From Fennellomyces sp. T-0311 (Eukaryota > Mucoromycota > Mucoromycetes > Mucorales > Lichtheimiaceae): DNA of 13,087 nt. The stretch lies in the NCBI GenBank assembly GCA_025266875.1, contig JALLLT010000165.1, positions 1-13,087 of the forward strand. The letters run 5' to 3'. The position numbers and the translations under genes were made by a program. A model generated the notes under the pieces. It saw nothing but the letters and a program-made list of their open reading frames with translations, was not told the DNA's origin and did not search any database. Below are positions 1 to 8,729 of the stretch, in pieces; positions within the stretch are counted from its first letter, which is position 1, and every line of letters starts with the position of its first letter.

Positions 1-387
1 TCGGGCTCTTCCTCGGGCTCTTCTTCGGGTTCGTCAGGACCCTCATCTGCATCCTCATCTTCCTCTTCTTCTGCTGGTGCCTCGAAACGTGGCAATACCT
101 GTCACAAGTGTGGTGCTCCTTGGCGACATGGGCACAAGTGCCAAACATTGGCGATCCGTTCGTCTGATGTTGTGGAGTCCGAGCCTCCTGCTCCTCCTAA
201 GAAGAAGGATGATGATGACGACGATTTGGACATCGTCATGGGTGATCTGGACCTCGCGGTTGGTCCCTTTACAGATTGTAAGTCTACACAGTGTTATGTC
301 GGTTTTTGTATGACTTGGACACAACTAAAATTTGACAATAACGAATTGTCTCAATTATTTCTTATCAAGATTCTATGTAAGAGTTAG
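1..387 (+). pseudogene. gag: gag C-terminal fragment with zinc knuckle
   Basis: Open in frame 1 from the window edge to a TAG at 385-387. It begins with a Ser/Gly-rich low-complexity linker (positions 1-80). A nucleocapsid-type zinc knuckle follows, with Cys codons at 100 and 109, His at 133 and Cys at 139 (C-X2-C-X7-H-X-C, with the W..GHKC ending seen in many Ty3/gypsy gag proteins). After it come a KKK stretch and an Asp run (about 208-228). Such knuckles bind the element's RNA in the virus-like particle. The last 24 codons come from the inserted element beginning at 316, so this 3' end is not native gag. The protease that should follow resumes only after about 820. The N-terminal capsid part lies off the window. 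Confidence 0.8.
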
Positions 388-780
388 TAACCTATAAAAG
401 TTAGTGTTAATATACGCAGAAGTTCTTCAAGAATTGGTCTTATATTCGTTGCCAAACTGCGGTGATATCCTAAAAAGGAATTATCAATTGTCGATTCTCG
501 ATGAGATAGGACAGAAGGTTTAAATAAAAAGAAGTTTATGTAGAGAAAACTTTATGTTGGGAAGAACTAAGCTTTACAGATAACTAACACGCTCTATTTA
601 TACCTTTCCTCAGACACTTATCTAGTCTATACAATTTCTTATATCTGGACTTTTTATAAAATATAGATTTTTGATCATATCTGGATATCGGACAGAATCT
701 GGATCTTGGCAAGTATTTGGATTTTGATATATGTCTGGACTTGACATTTATCTGAACTTAATTAGGAAGTTAGTGTCACA
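316..780 (-). mobile_element. probable solo LTR inserted in the chromovirus
   Basis: A 465-bp non-coding block between gag and protease starts TGGACAC and ends GTGTCACA, so it has TG...CA termini with a near-perfect short inverted repeat (TG[T]GACAC). It is flanked by a 6-bp direct repeat ATGACT at 310-315 and 781-786, the mark of integrase-mediated insertion. It contains no ORF of note. On the minus strand it has a TATAAATAGAG promoter-like box (complement of 595-602) closely resembling the one in the chromovirus 3' LTR, so the minus orientation is favoured. TCTGGA occurs repeatedly at about 640-740. A MITE is the alternative, but the termini and TSD length fit an LTR better. Confidence 0.75.
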
Positions 781-819
781 ATGACTATCAGCTTCCCTTG
801 AGAACCAAAAACGTCGTAA

Positions 820-3800
820 CAACAGTCTTCACATGAGTTTTCTTTCGAGAATACACGCTCATATTACATTCCTGTTTATCTAGAAAAACACAAGTTCCTT
901 GCGCTCCTTGATCCTGGCGCGACACATAGCACTGTTTCCTCGTCGCTGTGTAAGCAAATGGGTTGGCAAGTGGAGCCTCGGCCTGGTCATGTGCATACTG
1001 CACACAAAGGGACTCTTGTACCTAGATTAGGAATTACAAAGAATAAATTACTTATTTCTTGCAATGACAAAGCTATCTACCATCACTTTGAAGTGTTCGA
1101 TTTACATGGTAATGCTGATATTGCCATTGGCAATGACATCAAACATCACTTTGGTATATACATTGGCAATCTTCCTTATTGTTGGCACAGACCAGGAGTT
1201 CCCAGAGATCCTCCTACGATGCCAGACGAGTATATCCCAAACGCCAGTCCAGCGGGTAGCAAGGAACAGCAGCAATCGTTTCTTGATGCTCTTGCCCCGT
1301 ACCTGGATGCTAACGCGGCTATACCAAAGGATGCCTATTGTACGATGCCAGAAGCAGTGGTACGTTTACCCACTCCTGCAGGGAAAGTCGCATACCGCTC
1401 GCCATACCGAGTTGCAGATGCACTGAAACCAGTTCTTCGGAAACAGCTGGACGAATGGTTAGAAGCTGGGGTGATCGCAGTATCTCCTACTTACACACCG
1501 TTCAACAGTGGCTTGACTTGTGTCCCCAAACGCGATCCAGTCTCTGGTGAACCCATTGCGTATCGTTGGTGCATGGACGTACGACACATCAATGTCATGC
1601 TCGATGACTACAACTTCCCTATGCGCGATATACCTTCCATCTTTTCCTCGTTATCTGGTAACACGGTATACAGTGTCTGTGATGTGACCGCAGCTTTCAA
1701 TACCATGCCAATAGCAGAAGAGGATCAATTCAAGCTCGGCATGATTGTCGATAAGACTTGCTATATCTGGAAGCGTGCTTGTTTTGGATTGAAGATCCTT
1801 CCTCAACAATGGAGTGCTTTGCTGACTAAGTTGACGCACGATCTCCCATTTGTGCAAACCTATCTCGATGATTGCATTGTGGCGTCGCCAGATCTGGAGA
1901 CACATAAGTTGCACGTCATTGAACTGGTGAAAAGATTGACATCCGTGAACCTTACCTTGAACAGGAAGAAGTGTCACTTTGCACAAAAGTGTGTGTACTT
2001 GTTGGGATTCCAGATCTCGTCTCTTGGTGTCGCACTTGACCCTCGAAAGGTGTCCAACGTGCTTGATTGGCCTAGACCTCAGACAGGTCGCGATGTGCAG
2101 AGCTTTCTTGGCCTGTGCAATTTCTTCCGCTCGTTCCTACCACGTGCAGCAGAATTGATGCGTCCACTTGATCAGTTACGAAACGCTCGCTCTCTGGATG
2201 GTCTCTGGACTATCAAACACACCGAGGCATTCGAACGATTGAAGGAAGCACTTTCACGCGCACCTGTTTTAAGCAACGTGGATATGAAGCATGAGCTTCG
2301 TCTTGCTACAGACGCTAGTTCAACTTCCATTGGAGGAATGCTGTTCCAAGTCATTAACAATCAATATCGTTACATTGGTTTCGTGGCTCGAGCACTCACC
2401 TCTAGTGAATCCCGATATGGAACTACAAAGCGTGAATTGTTGTCAATCGTCTACTGTCTACAGAAATGGCGTCAGTGGTTGTGGGGTACACGTAAACCTT
2501 TCACGGTTTACACCGACCATCGCGCGCTTACGTTTCTTCATACCCAACCGGTTGCAAACCAGATGATTATCAATTGGTACGATGTCATTGGCGATTATTC
2601 GTTTCGAGTAGCGCACATTCCTGGCATTATGAATCTGCTGCCTGATTACTTGAGTCGTCTGTTCTCGCGTCCGTTGGAAGAAAAAGACAAAGACCCTGCC
2701 ACGAGTGGCGATGCGCCTTCTTCAACAGACGCGCAGTCACCTGCGTTACGTATGAGTCAAGTGACCAATACTGTTGATATGATCACCCCTCCGAATGAGG
2801 CACGATCCGGACTTCTCGAAGAAGCTCACCTTCTTGGACATTTCGGTGCCGATGCTATTGTCAACGCACTTCACGATGACGGTCTTCACTGGACTAACAT
2901 TCGCAAGGATGCACTGAACACAGTGGCCAGATGCCCCGATTGCCAACGCTTCAACATCGGGAAACATGGTTACCATCCTTTGAAACACGTGAAAGCTGAC
3001 AGACCCGGAGATCATTGGGCAATCGACCTTGGCGACTTCAATGTTGTCAGTGACCGTGGTAATGCTTATTTACTTGTCATGCTGGATATATTCACACGTT
3101 TCGTGGTGTTACGAGCTATACCTGACAAATCAGCTTCCACCATCGCGTATACTTTAGTTGACATGTTCTCTTTGCTGGGCTATCCTATGGTCCTTACGCA
3201 TGACTGGGGTACAGAGTTTCACAACTCTTTATGCAAACTTCTTGCTAAAGCCTCTGGTTACGAGCTACGCTTATCTTCAAAGTATCATCCGCGCGGGAAT
3301 GGTGCCGCCGAGAATGCTGTAGGAATTGCAAAGCGCACTATCATCAAGCGATTACAAGGAAAGAACACTGAATGGGATCTTTTTGTGTCCAGTACACAAA
3401 TGGCGATGAATTGTCGTCATACCAGATTGCATGGTTCTCGTCCTTTCAGCGTGATGCTTGGCCGTAAGCCTAATGGTTTCCAAGACTATACCGGTGTTCA
3501 GCTCGGATCAGCCTCTTCATCCTCTAAGGATGCTAAGGCCCTGATGCAACACATCGAGGATTGGGAAAAGGTTGTCATTCCTGCTATCAGCGCTCGCATG
3601 GATGCTGTACGAGCTATTGAGAAAAGTAAGTTCGACAGTCAGAACCGCATTATTGATGGTTTCCCTATCGGCAGTAAGGTCATGATCAAGAACATTGCAA
3701 GAGTGGCTAAGACCGATCCTCTTTATGTTGGCCCTTACACTGTCTATGGTATTACCAAAGGGGGTAGTTATGTTCTTTCTGACACTACTGGGGAATTGCT

Positions 3801-4206
3801 GTCAAGAAACGTTCCACCTTCGCACATCAAGCAAATCTCACCGGATTCCACCGTACAATCCGACGACACATACGAGATTCTTGCAGTCGTGGATCACAAA
3901 CTTGACAGTAACAACCAATACCTATACCGGATACGTTGGAAGGGATATGATGATCCTAATGAAGATACTTGGGAACCTACCGATCACTTCAATAGCTTGG
4001 ATCTCATCCAACAATATTGGAGTCGACGTGCGACCGCTCCTACTGCCAATAACAAACGTAGACGTGCTGATGGGACCAGTACAAAATCGCGAGCTAACAG
4101 CTTCTCCATGACTTCTGCTCACAGTCATATAGAAACACGCTCGTCAAAGCGCAGACGTGTTGCCGCAGCCAACACTGCCTCCAGTATAAAATCAAAACGC
4201 GCTTAG
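820..4206 (+). CDS. pol: chromoviral Pol polyprotein: PR-RT-RH-IN-chromodomain
   Basis: The frame is open from 820; the first ATG (958) is inside the protease, so the native protein must start upstream. Protease active-site Asp codon is at 910, in the unusual form DPGA where D-S/T-G-A is usual. Numbering from Met 958: RT motif A Asp 242 (CDVTAAF) and the YLDD box 302-305; RNase H acidic residues Asp 452, Glu 493 and Asp 520 (YTDHRALTF); integrase HHCC zinc module His 624, His 628, Cys 659, Cys 662; and the integrase catalytic triad Asp 690, Asp 749, Glu 785 (D-X58-D-X35-E). A chromodomain at about 972-1025 (IRWKGY, then DTWEP) is followed by a Lys/Arg-rich tail with two KRRR clusters. The protein copies element RNA to DNA and integrates it; the chromodomain probably steers integration to modified histones. 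No internal stop is seen after 820. Expression is doubtful because gag and the protease N-terminus are disrupted. Confidence 0.93.
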   Translation, partial: QQSSHEFSFENTRSYYIPVYLEKHKFLALLDPGATHSTVSSSLCKQMGWQVEPRPGHVHTAHKGTLVPRLGITKNKLLISCNDKAIYHHFEVFDLHGNADIAIGNDIKHHFGIYIGNLPYCWHRPGVPRDPPTMPDEYIPNASPAGSKEQQQSFLDALAPYLDANAAIPKDAYCTMPEAVVRLPTPAGKVAYRSPYRVADALKPVLRKQLDEWLEAGVIAVSPTYTPFNSGLTCVPKRDPVSGEPIAYRWCMDVRHINVMLDDYNFPMRDIPSIFSSLSGNTVYSVCDVTAAFNTMPIAEEDQFKLGMIVDKTCYIWKRACFGLKILPQQWSALLTKLTHDLPFVQTYLDDCIVASPDLETHKLHVIELVKRLTSVNLTLNRKKCHFAQKCVYLLGFQISSLGVALDPRKVSNVLDWPRPQTGRDVQSFLGLCNFFRSFLPRAAELMRPLDQLRNARSLDGLWTIKHTEAFERLKEALSRAPVLSNVDMKHELRLATDASSTSIGGMLFQVINNQYRYIGFVARALTSSESRYGTTKRELLSIVYCLQKWRQWLWGTRKPFTVYTDHRALTFLHTQPVANQMIINWYDVIGDYSFRVAHIPGIMNLLPDYLSRLFSRPLEEKDKDPATSGDAPSSTDAQSPALRMSQVTNTVDMITPPNEARSGLLEEAHLLGHFGADAIVNALHDDGLHWTNIRKDALNTVARCPDCQRFNIGKHGYHPLKHVKADRPGDHWAIDLGDFNVVSDRGNAYLLVMLDIFTRFVVLRAIPDKSASTIAYTLVDMFSLLGYPMVLTHDWGTEFHNSLCKLLAKASGYELRLSSKYHPRGNGAAENAVGIAKRTIIKRLQGKNTEWDLFVSSTQMAMNCRHTRLHGSRPFSVMLGRKPNGFQDYTGVQLGSASSSSKDAKALMQHIEDWEKVVIPAISARMDAVRAIEKSKFDSQNRIIDGFPIGSKVMIKNIARVAKTDPLYVGPYTVYGITKGGSYVLSDTTGELLSRNVPPSHIKQISPDSTVQSDDTYEILAVVDHKLDSNNQYLYRIRWKGYDDPNEDTWEPTDHFNSLDLIQQYWSRRATAPTANNKRRRADGTSTKSRANSFSMTSAHSHIETRSSKRRRVAAANTASSIKSKRA

Positions 4207-4346
4207 ACATGACTTTTTTGCCCATCATTTTTCCCACTGGGTTTTTTTTTCCGGGTTTTTCTAGTCATTGGTATGCTGTTTATCCACAAGCGTAGGGACC
4301 TACAACAATCCTTTTTCATACGGTTGTTTCGTCTGGAGGGGGGCAA
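4207..4346 (+). other. chromovirus 3' untranslated region and polypurine tract
   Basis: Between the pol stop and the 3' LTR lies a T-rich stretch (4211-4262), then a polypurine tract GGAGGGGGG at 4335-4343 and CAA just before the LTR's TG. The polypurine tract primes plus-strand DNA synthesis in LTR retrotransposons. Its position directly against the LTR fixes the LTR start. No ORF is convincing here. Confidence 0.8.
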
Positions 4347-4740
4347 TGTCGTATCCTGACATACCAGTCATCCATTGTCTACATACCTTTCCATCTCAGC
4401 CTTTGTTACATCCGTTCCTTTATTTCGACATCAACAACCGCACAGTTATCTATTGGCCTGTTCACTGGCTTGTGTGTCAGTGAGACCTTGATCTGGGTTC
4501 AGACTTCAAGAAGGACCATTCACGTTAACTCAGTCTCTGCATGATTATCCGCTCCTTCGTAATAAGGCAGTATGGTCATTAGGGATTACGGCGATAACAC
4601 GGATTCGGCTCTGATAGAAAAGCATTCACCTTCTCCGTCCCGACTCATCATCATTATAAATAGAGAGTAGTTCTCTTCAATAAAACATTATCTTATTTTT
4701 GGTCTCGTCATTTAAAGCTTTCCAATTGAGCGATACCACA
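4347..4740 (+). repeat. 3' LTR of the chromovirus (394 bp)
   Basis: It starts TGTCGTATC just after the polypurine tract and ends GATACCACA, an inverted terminal match in 8 of 9 positions, with canonical TG...CA ends. Inside are a TATA box (TATAAATA, 4655-4662) and a polyadenylation signal (AATAAA, 4679-4684), giving a U3 of about 330 bp and a short R-U5. The U5 end shares short blocks (GGTCTC, CCAATTGA, final CACA) with the minus-strand element's LTR at 12871-12920, which supports the boundary at 4740. A competing clue is that the small minus-strand frame at 4674-5105 stays open across this end for 21 codons; that is short enough to be chance. Confidence 0.82.
4655..4662 (+). promoter_or_regulatory. 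LTR core promoter TATA box
   Basis: TATAAATA followed by GAGAG, with AATAAA 17 nt downstream at 4679. In the intact element the 5' LTR copy of this box would drive the genomic RNA. The same TATAAATA core recurs in the solo LTR (595-602, minus) and in the other retrotransposon (12969-12976, minus). Confidence 0.6.
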
Positions 4741-5174
4741 GTCATTTGGGTTTTGAGCTCGCAGCAAAGCTTGTTGATCCAACCGGTTACTCTTTTGTAA
4801 TCATCCTCTATCGTGGAATCATCAACAGTAACAGATTGATCACTTTTTTGGTTTTTCTGAGAAGCAATGAACGACTTCACGATTGACTTGGTTATCTTGC
4901 TCGGCTTCCTTACAAGTTCTTTCCTTGCTCCATCTTCGTTTATAATTGATCTGGCTCGGTTTGTGCTGGATTCTACATTACTGACGGCTTTCATTACGAT
5001 GTCGGTTAAGCTTGATATTCTTGAGGTCATTTCGTCCATAAACCTTTGGTTTGCGATCAAAAGGGTTTGGATATGATCTGGATTTTCGTTTTCTTTGTCG
5101 CTGTTCTATTTCCCCATTTAAAGTAAGTAATCATGTTAAGATCAGGACATAGATGCCAAAAAATGAGATACCAT
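4674..5174 (-). CDS. small divergent gene, C-terminus cut by LTR; possible second transposon gene
   Basis: No family recognised. The frame is open on the minus strand from 5105 down to a TGA at 4674-4676. A plausible model begins with ATG at 5174-5172, followed at once by a 66-nt intron (5171-5106: GTATCT..., a CTTAAC branch-like site, ...AATAG) that joins in frame to MNSDKENENP, giving 144 residues. The product is charged and probably helical, with a Lys/Arg-rich middle (ELVRKPSKITKSIVKSF) and Asp/Glu patches. Only residues encoded from 4741 upward are native if the LTR boundary at 4740 is right; the last 21 codons would be LTR sequence. It is divergent from the transposase gene with only 111 bp between the two starts, so the two may share a promoter region. 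CACTA elements often encode a second, DNA-binding protein, which is why a transposon role is suggested. A disrupted host gene is the alternative. Confidence 0.5.
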
Positions 5175-5212
5175 TGTGGACGAGTTTCTGTTGAAACGAA
5201 GGCTGGCTTCAC

Positions 5213-5219
5213 TATAAAA
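5213..5219 (+). promoter_or_regulatory. putative TATA box of the transposase gene
   Basis: TATAAAA lies 67 nt upstream of the ATG at 5286, the spacing expected for a fungal core promoter with a short leader. A tandem-like TGACTGAG/TGACTGCA (5247-5264) sits between it and the start; its TGAGTGACTG (5253-5262) recurs inverted at 9045-9054 near the transposon's right end. Confidence 0.45.
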
Positions 5220-5285
5220 TTGACGCGTTACGCGGGGATGGATGGCTGTGACTGAGTGACTGCAGTATAGCATACTGCTTTGACT

Positions 5286-8200
5286 ATGCGTTACTGTTAT
5301 AAACATCGAGTACATTTAAGCGAAAAAAAATGGAATGAACATTGGAAAGAACTGCATGCAGGGCGATCTGGCGATGCAGATACCTCAGATTCGGAAGACT
5401 CTAACACAGACGAACCTGTCATTGGTATTGAAAACCAGAATCCTACCGCGAAGACTGAACAGCCAGAGCCCCTTGAGATCCCAGAGCAACCAAAGCCTGT
5501 TACAATGGATGAACAACCAAAAGCTTCCAGGAAGCGGCGCCGAACCGAGTATGACTTTGGGGTACCACGAATTGTACGCATAGCTAACATAGAATATTAG
5601 TGAAACAGCATACATTAAACAGCACCTCGCAATCAGCAGCGACGAATCCAGCAGCGACGAATCCAGCAGCGACGGAAATATTAGTGTTGGTGGATATATC
5701 AGCGAAGACTACATCAGCAGTGACGAGGAGGGTTATACTGATGACGGGGAGGGTTATACTGGTGACGAGGAGGGTTATACTGGTGACGAGGAGGGTTATA
5801 ACACCGAGGAAGACGAAAATGAAAGTGATTTCGAAGACGATGAGAATATCAACAGCACTTCGCCATACAGCATAACTACGACAAAATCACCTGATGGGAT
5901 CCATGTCTCTATGACATTGCCAAGTACCGAAAACATGAGCTTCTCTATGCAAAAGGGTTTAGAGCTGATAGCTTTGTTGAATGAACTGAACATTAGCGAT
6001 AACGGTGCAAGTGAAATTATCAAGTGGTTCAACGAATACATTACCGATCGACGGTTTAGACTTGGTAACATACATTTCCATGTTAGGCTTCATATTCTTA
6101 CTTAATAGCTATCTATAGAGCATGGAAAGCTTCCGTCACAGTTTCAAGCAAAAGCACGAATGCAAAAACTGCTACCTCTGCAAACTGAATCTTTCGATGT
6201 TTGTCAAAATGGATGCGTTATGTATACTGATACATCAACTACATACTGCCCAAAAGAGGATTGCAAGCTTCCACGCTTTGGTGACGACGGAACCACCCCG
6301 GTGGCGCAGACAACACAACTCCCTTTAGTATCCCAAGTTGCAGTTCACCTATCTATGACATCTGAGAAAGATCTTGTTATACCTGTTACAGATGCCAAGG
6401 CCTCTACTGAAGAAGATACTAGCGAATCTGACACTGAGCAATCATCCAAAGCAGATAATACAAATGGTATACCATCAGCTGAAATCCGTACTATGCGAGA
6501 CATCCATGATGGTGCCGCGCTGAAACTTATACGTCAATCTCTCGCTGCCAAAGACAGTGATGGTGATATACAAGACATTTACATATCACTTTTTACAGAT
6601 GGATTTTGTCCGTTCAAAAGAAATGGCCCGTCGATGACTTTAATCATGGCAGTTATTCTAAATCTTCCGGCGGATAAGAGGTAAAATTAGATGCGATGGT
6701 TTCATTGAGTTAACATCTAATTCTTTGCTAGATATAGGAAAGAAAACTTGATGTTGCTTGGTATCACACCTGGTCCAAAGAAGCCTCATGATCTCCTATC
6801 GTTCTTGAAACCGACATTGGATGATCTCTTGATTGCAGAAAGTGAAGGTATGATTGTGGAAGTACGAGGCAATACCGAAGCAAAGAAATATCGAGTACAC
6901 CTTGTCCTTGCTGGCGGCGATATACCTGGTGTTGCAGAGTATATTCATCATAGTGGTCATTGCTCTTTTTATGGCTGCCGCGTTTGTACTATATATGGTG
7001 AAGCAGGACCTACAGGCGGAAAATACTTTCCTCTGTCAGCACAGGATCCCAAGCTTCGAGCGAAATCAGACTTTGAAAATGGTGATCCTGTAAGTAACTA
7101 TACCTTAGAAGTTTGGTAAAACAGTGCTGATAGGTAATTTCTGTTTAGGCTCACGGCTTGAAGAAAGGAACGGAATTTGCACAATTACAATCATTCCATG
7201 GCGCAACTTTCTTTGCAACAGATGAGATGCATATTTTGTGCCACAATCTATCGAGCCAGATATGGGATATGATTAGTGGTGAATTTGGAGAAGAAGCACC
7301 ATTATTCCTACAAAAGAAGTACCGTGATAGGATCGGACATGCGATGACAAAATGCAAACTACCATATGCATTCGAAGGAAAATTGTTCGGTAAGTGTACG
7401 GAACGTCATAAGAATGATGGTTTTGGCTTTAATTTATATGCAATTATAGATATTCAAACGAAAAAAGGTCATGCTAGAGCCGTTGACTGGCAGATGTTTT
7501 TGTTATATATTCTACCTTCCTACGTCATCGAAATGCTTGATCAGCAACAAAAGGATCTTCCAAAAGGTAAAAAAATGGACGACGATCTGCTTAACGACAC
7601 AAAACGAGCAATCGGGTCATTGGTTCATGCTGCAGCCTTGTCATTACGCTTCGAAATTACAGAAGAGGAAGTTATTGAAATTGAAAAGTAAGCTACTGTA
7701 AAAGTAAGGAAATCTGAAAGAGGTGATCATGTTCTGACACGTTTTCCTCAATTTAGGTGTGTTTCAGTGTGGCACGGCTTCCTCCGTAGACACATGCCTA
7801 TAAGCGTGTTCACGGCTAATCAACATTATCTCTCACACCTACCATTGATGATTCGCGAACTGGGTCCACCGCGATATTATACTACTCGGCCTATGGAAAG
7901 AATGAACGGAGAGGTCAAACGCAGGATAAAGTCAAGATCACAACCAGCAAAAAATGCGGAGAATGCGATTGTCGACATGGCCTTAACAAATATTTTTTTG
8001 GGTGGAAACTTAACACGCGATTTCGCTCACAATACATCTCCATCGAAACGTACTGCACACAACCTAGGGAAATGTACGGAGGTGCAACTCTTACGGCGCA
8101 TGGACAAAAAATTGGAGCACTTTGAGCATTACAAATTGACAAACTATCTACAGAAGTACTACAGTGGAAAGAAGCTATGGAAAAACGGTGATCCAGAGCT

Positions 8201-8729
8201 TGAACCCAGCATTATGGTCAGTGATCAAATCGAATTTGCATCTAACATCTTCACGTCAATACAACGTCGCAACAAAAGTACCAAGCAGATGTATTTTGTG
8301 AAGCTAAGCATTCCAGTTGATCGAAAGTCAAAGTATACAAAAAGATGCAAAAGAAGAGCTTGGGGTGAGTATTTTGCTACGGCTTTATTGTTTTTTTTTC
8401 ACACGCACTGTGGCAAACAGAGAGCATTGTGTCTTGTCGCCTTGGCGAACGATGTGAAGAAAACTAATGAGGGTGCAATACGCGCAAGTATGTACCACGA
8501 CCTGCACAGTGATAAAGAAAAACATCGTTTCTATGTTACCGACGCGAAGTATTTGGACACGGTACTTGGATTTATGAAAGTTCTGAATGCTGGTACAAGG
8601 GGAACTGAAGCAACAAAGGCCAAGAAAGGATATCTTATCTGGCCCGGCATGGCACCGTCAATCATCATGAAAAAGTCAAAGAAGCGCACTCGTAACGGAA
8701 GCAAAGCGCAGAAGAATGTATTGCTATAA
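5286..8729 (+). CDS. tnp2-type CACTA transposase, six exons
   Basis: The model joins exons 5286-5548, 5601-6064, 6119-6680, 6732-7089, 7149-7687 and 7757-8729. All five introns are GT-AG and 51-69 nt long, and the total of 3159 nt gives 1052 residues with no internal stop. Exon 1 encodes a short Cys/His segment (CYKHRVHLSEKKWNEHWKEL), Pro/Gln-rich repeats and a basic RKRRR that may be nuclear-localising. Exon 2 is strongly acidic with tandem repeats. Exon 3 has LLPLQTESFDVCQNGC and the first likely catalytic Asp (TDGF, residue 403). Exon 4 has LGITPGPKKPHD, the second Asp (GGDIPG, 493) and a Cys cluster (507, 512, 515). Exon 5 has DEMHILCHNLS. Exon 6 has RPMERMNGEVKRR, like the C-terminal DUF4218-type region of tnp2 proteins, with Glu 776 the likely third acidic residue. 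Such enzymes cut and move the element by binding its terminal repeats in the nucleus. The gene appears intact and potentially functional. Family assignment comes from motif memory, not a search. Confidence 0.85.
5633..5674 (+). repeat. 15-bp tandem repeat in transposase exon 2
   Basis: Two full copies of GACGAATCCAGCAGC (5641-5655 and 5656-5670) plus partial copies on both sides encode an SSDES repeat. The copies are identical, so the array expanded recently, and its in-frame unit keeps the coding frame. Confidence 0.85.
5722..5800 (+). repeat. 21-bp tandem repeat in transposase exon 2
   Basis: Three full units starting at 5722, 5743 and 5764, plus 16 nt of a fourth at 5785, have the form GACGAGGAGGGTTATACTGGT with few changes. 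They encode seven-residue DEEGYTG repeats in an acidic spacer between the N-terminal Cys/His segment and the catalytic region. Confidence 0.88.

Larger units (their letters stand above)
1..4740 (+). mobile_element. Ty3/gypsy chromovirus, 3' portion with 3' LTR
   Basis: Partial LTR retrotransposon running off the left edge. The order is gag C-terminus with zinc knuckle, aspartic protease, reverse transcriptase, RNase H, integrase, chromodomain, polypurine tract and 3' LTR. This protein order with a C-terminal chromodomain defines chromoviruses of the Ty3/gypsy (Metaviridae) group. The pol part is open for over 1080 codons, suggesting a fairly recent copy. The gag/protease junction is disrupted by a nested insertion at 316-780 and by further frame breaks. 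The 5' LTR, primer site and most of gag are outside the window. Target-site duplication cannot be tested, but bases 4741-4745 (gtcat) are the expected right-hand copy. Confidence 0.93.

Noticed and set aside
278..825. Possible intron joining gag to protease (GTAAGT at 278, CAG at 823-825)
   Set aside because: Removing it leaves the protease out of frame with an immediate TGA, and the block is better explained by a TG...CA insertion with ATGACT duplications.
5210..5219. CACTATAAAA as the left terminus of the CACTA transposon
   Set aside because: The adjacent 3 bp (CTT) do not match AGA at the right end, similarity to the right end stops after a few bases, and the site works better as the transposase TATA box.
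5562..5600. Shorter alternatives for transposase intron 1 (starting at 5562 or 5574)
   Set aside because: At 39 or 27 nt they are shorter than the other introns; the GTATGA donor at 5549 gives 52 nt and the correct frame.
5280..5600. Stand-alone 106-residue protein ending at 5600
   Set aside because: Its stop lies inside intron 1. Splicing at 5549/5600 continues in frame into the acidic exon and the transposase.
8365..8420. Possible sixth intron in the transposase (GTGAGT ... AACAG, 56 nt)
   Set aside because: Splicing shifts the frame to an early stop, whereas reading through keeps a long C-terminus that looks like the tnp2 family.
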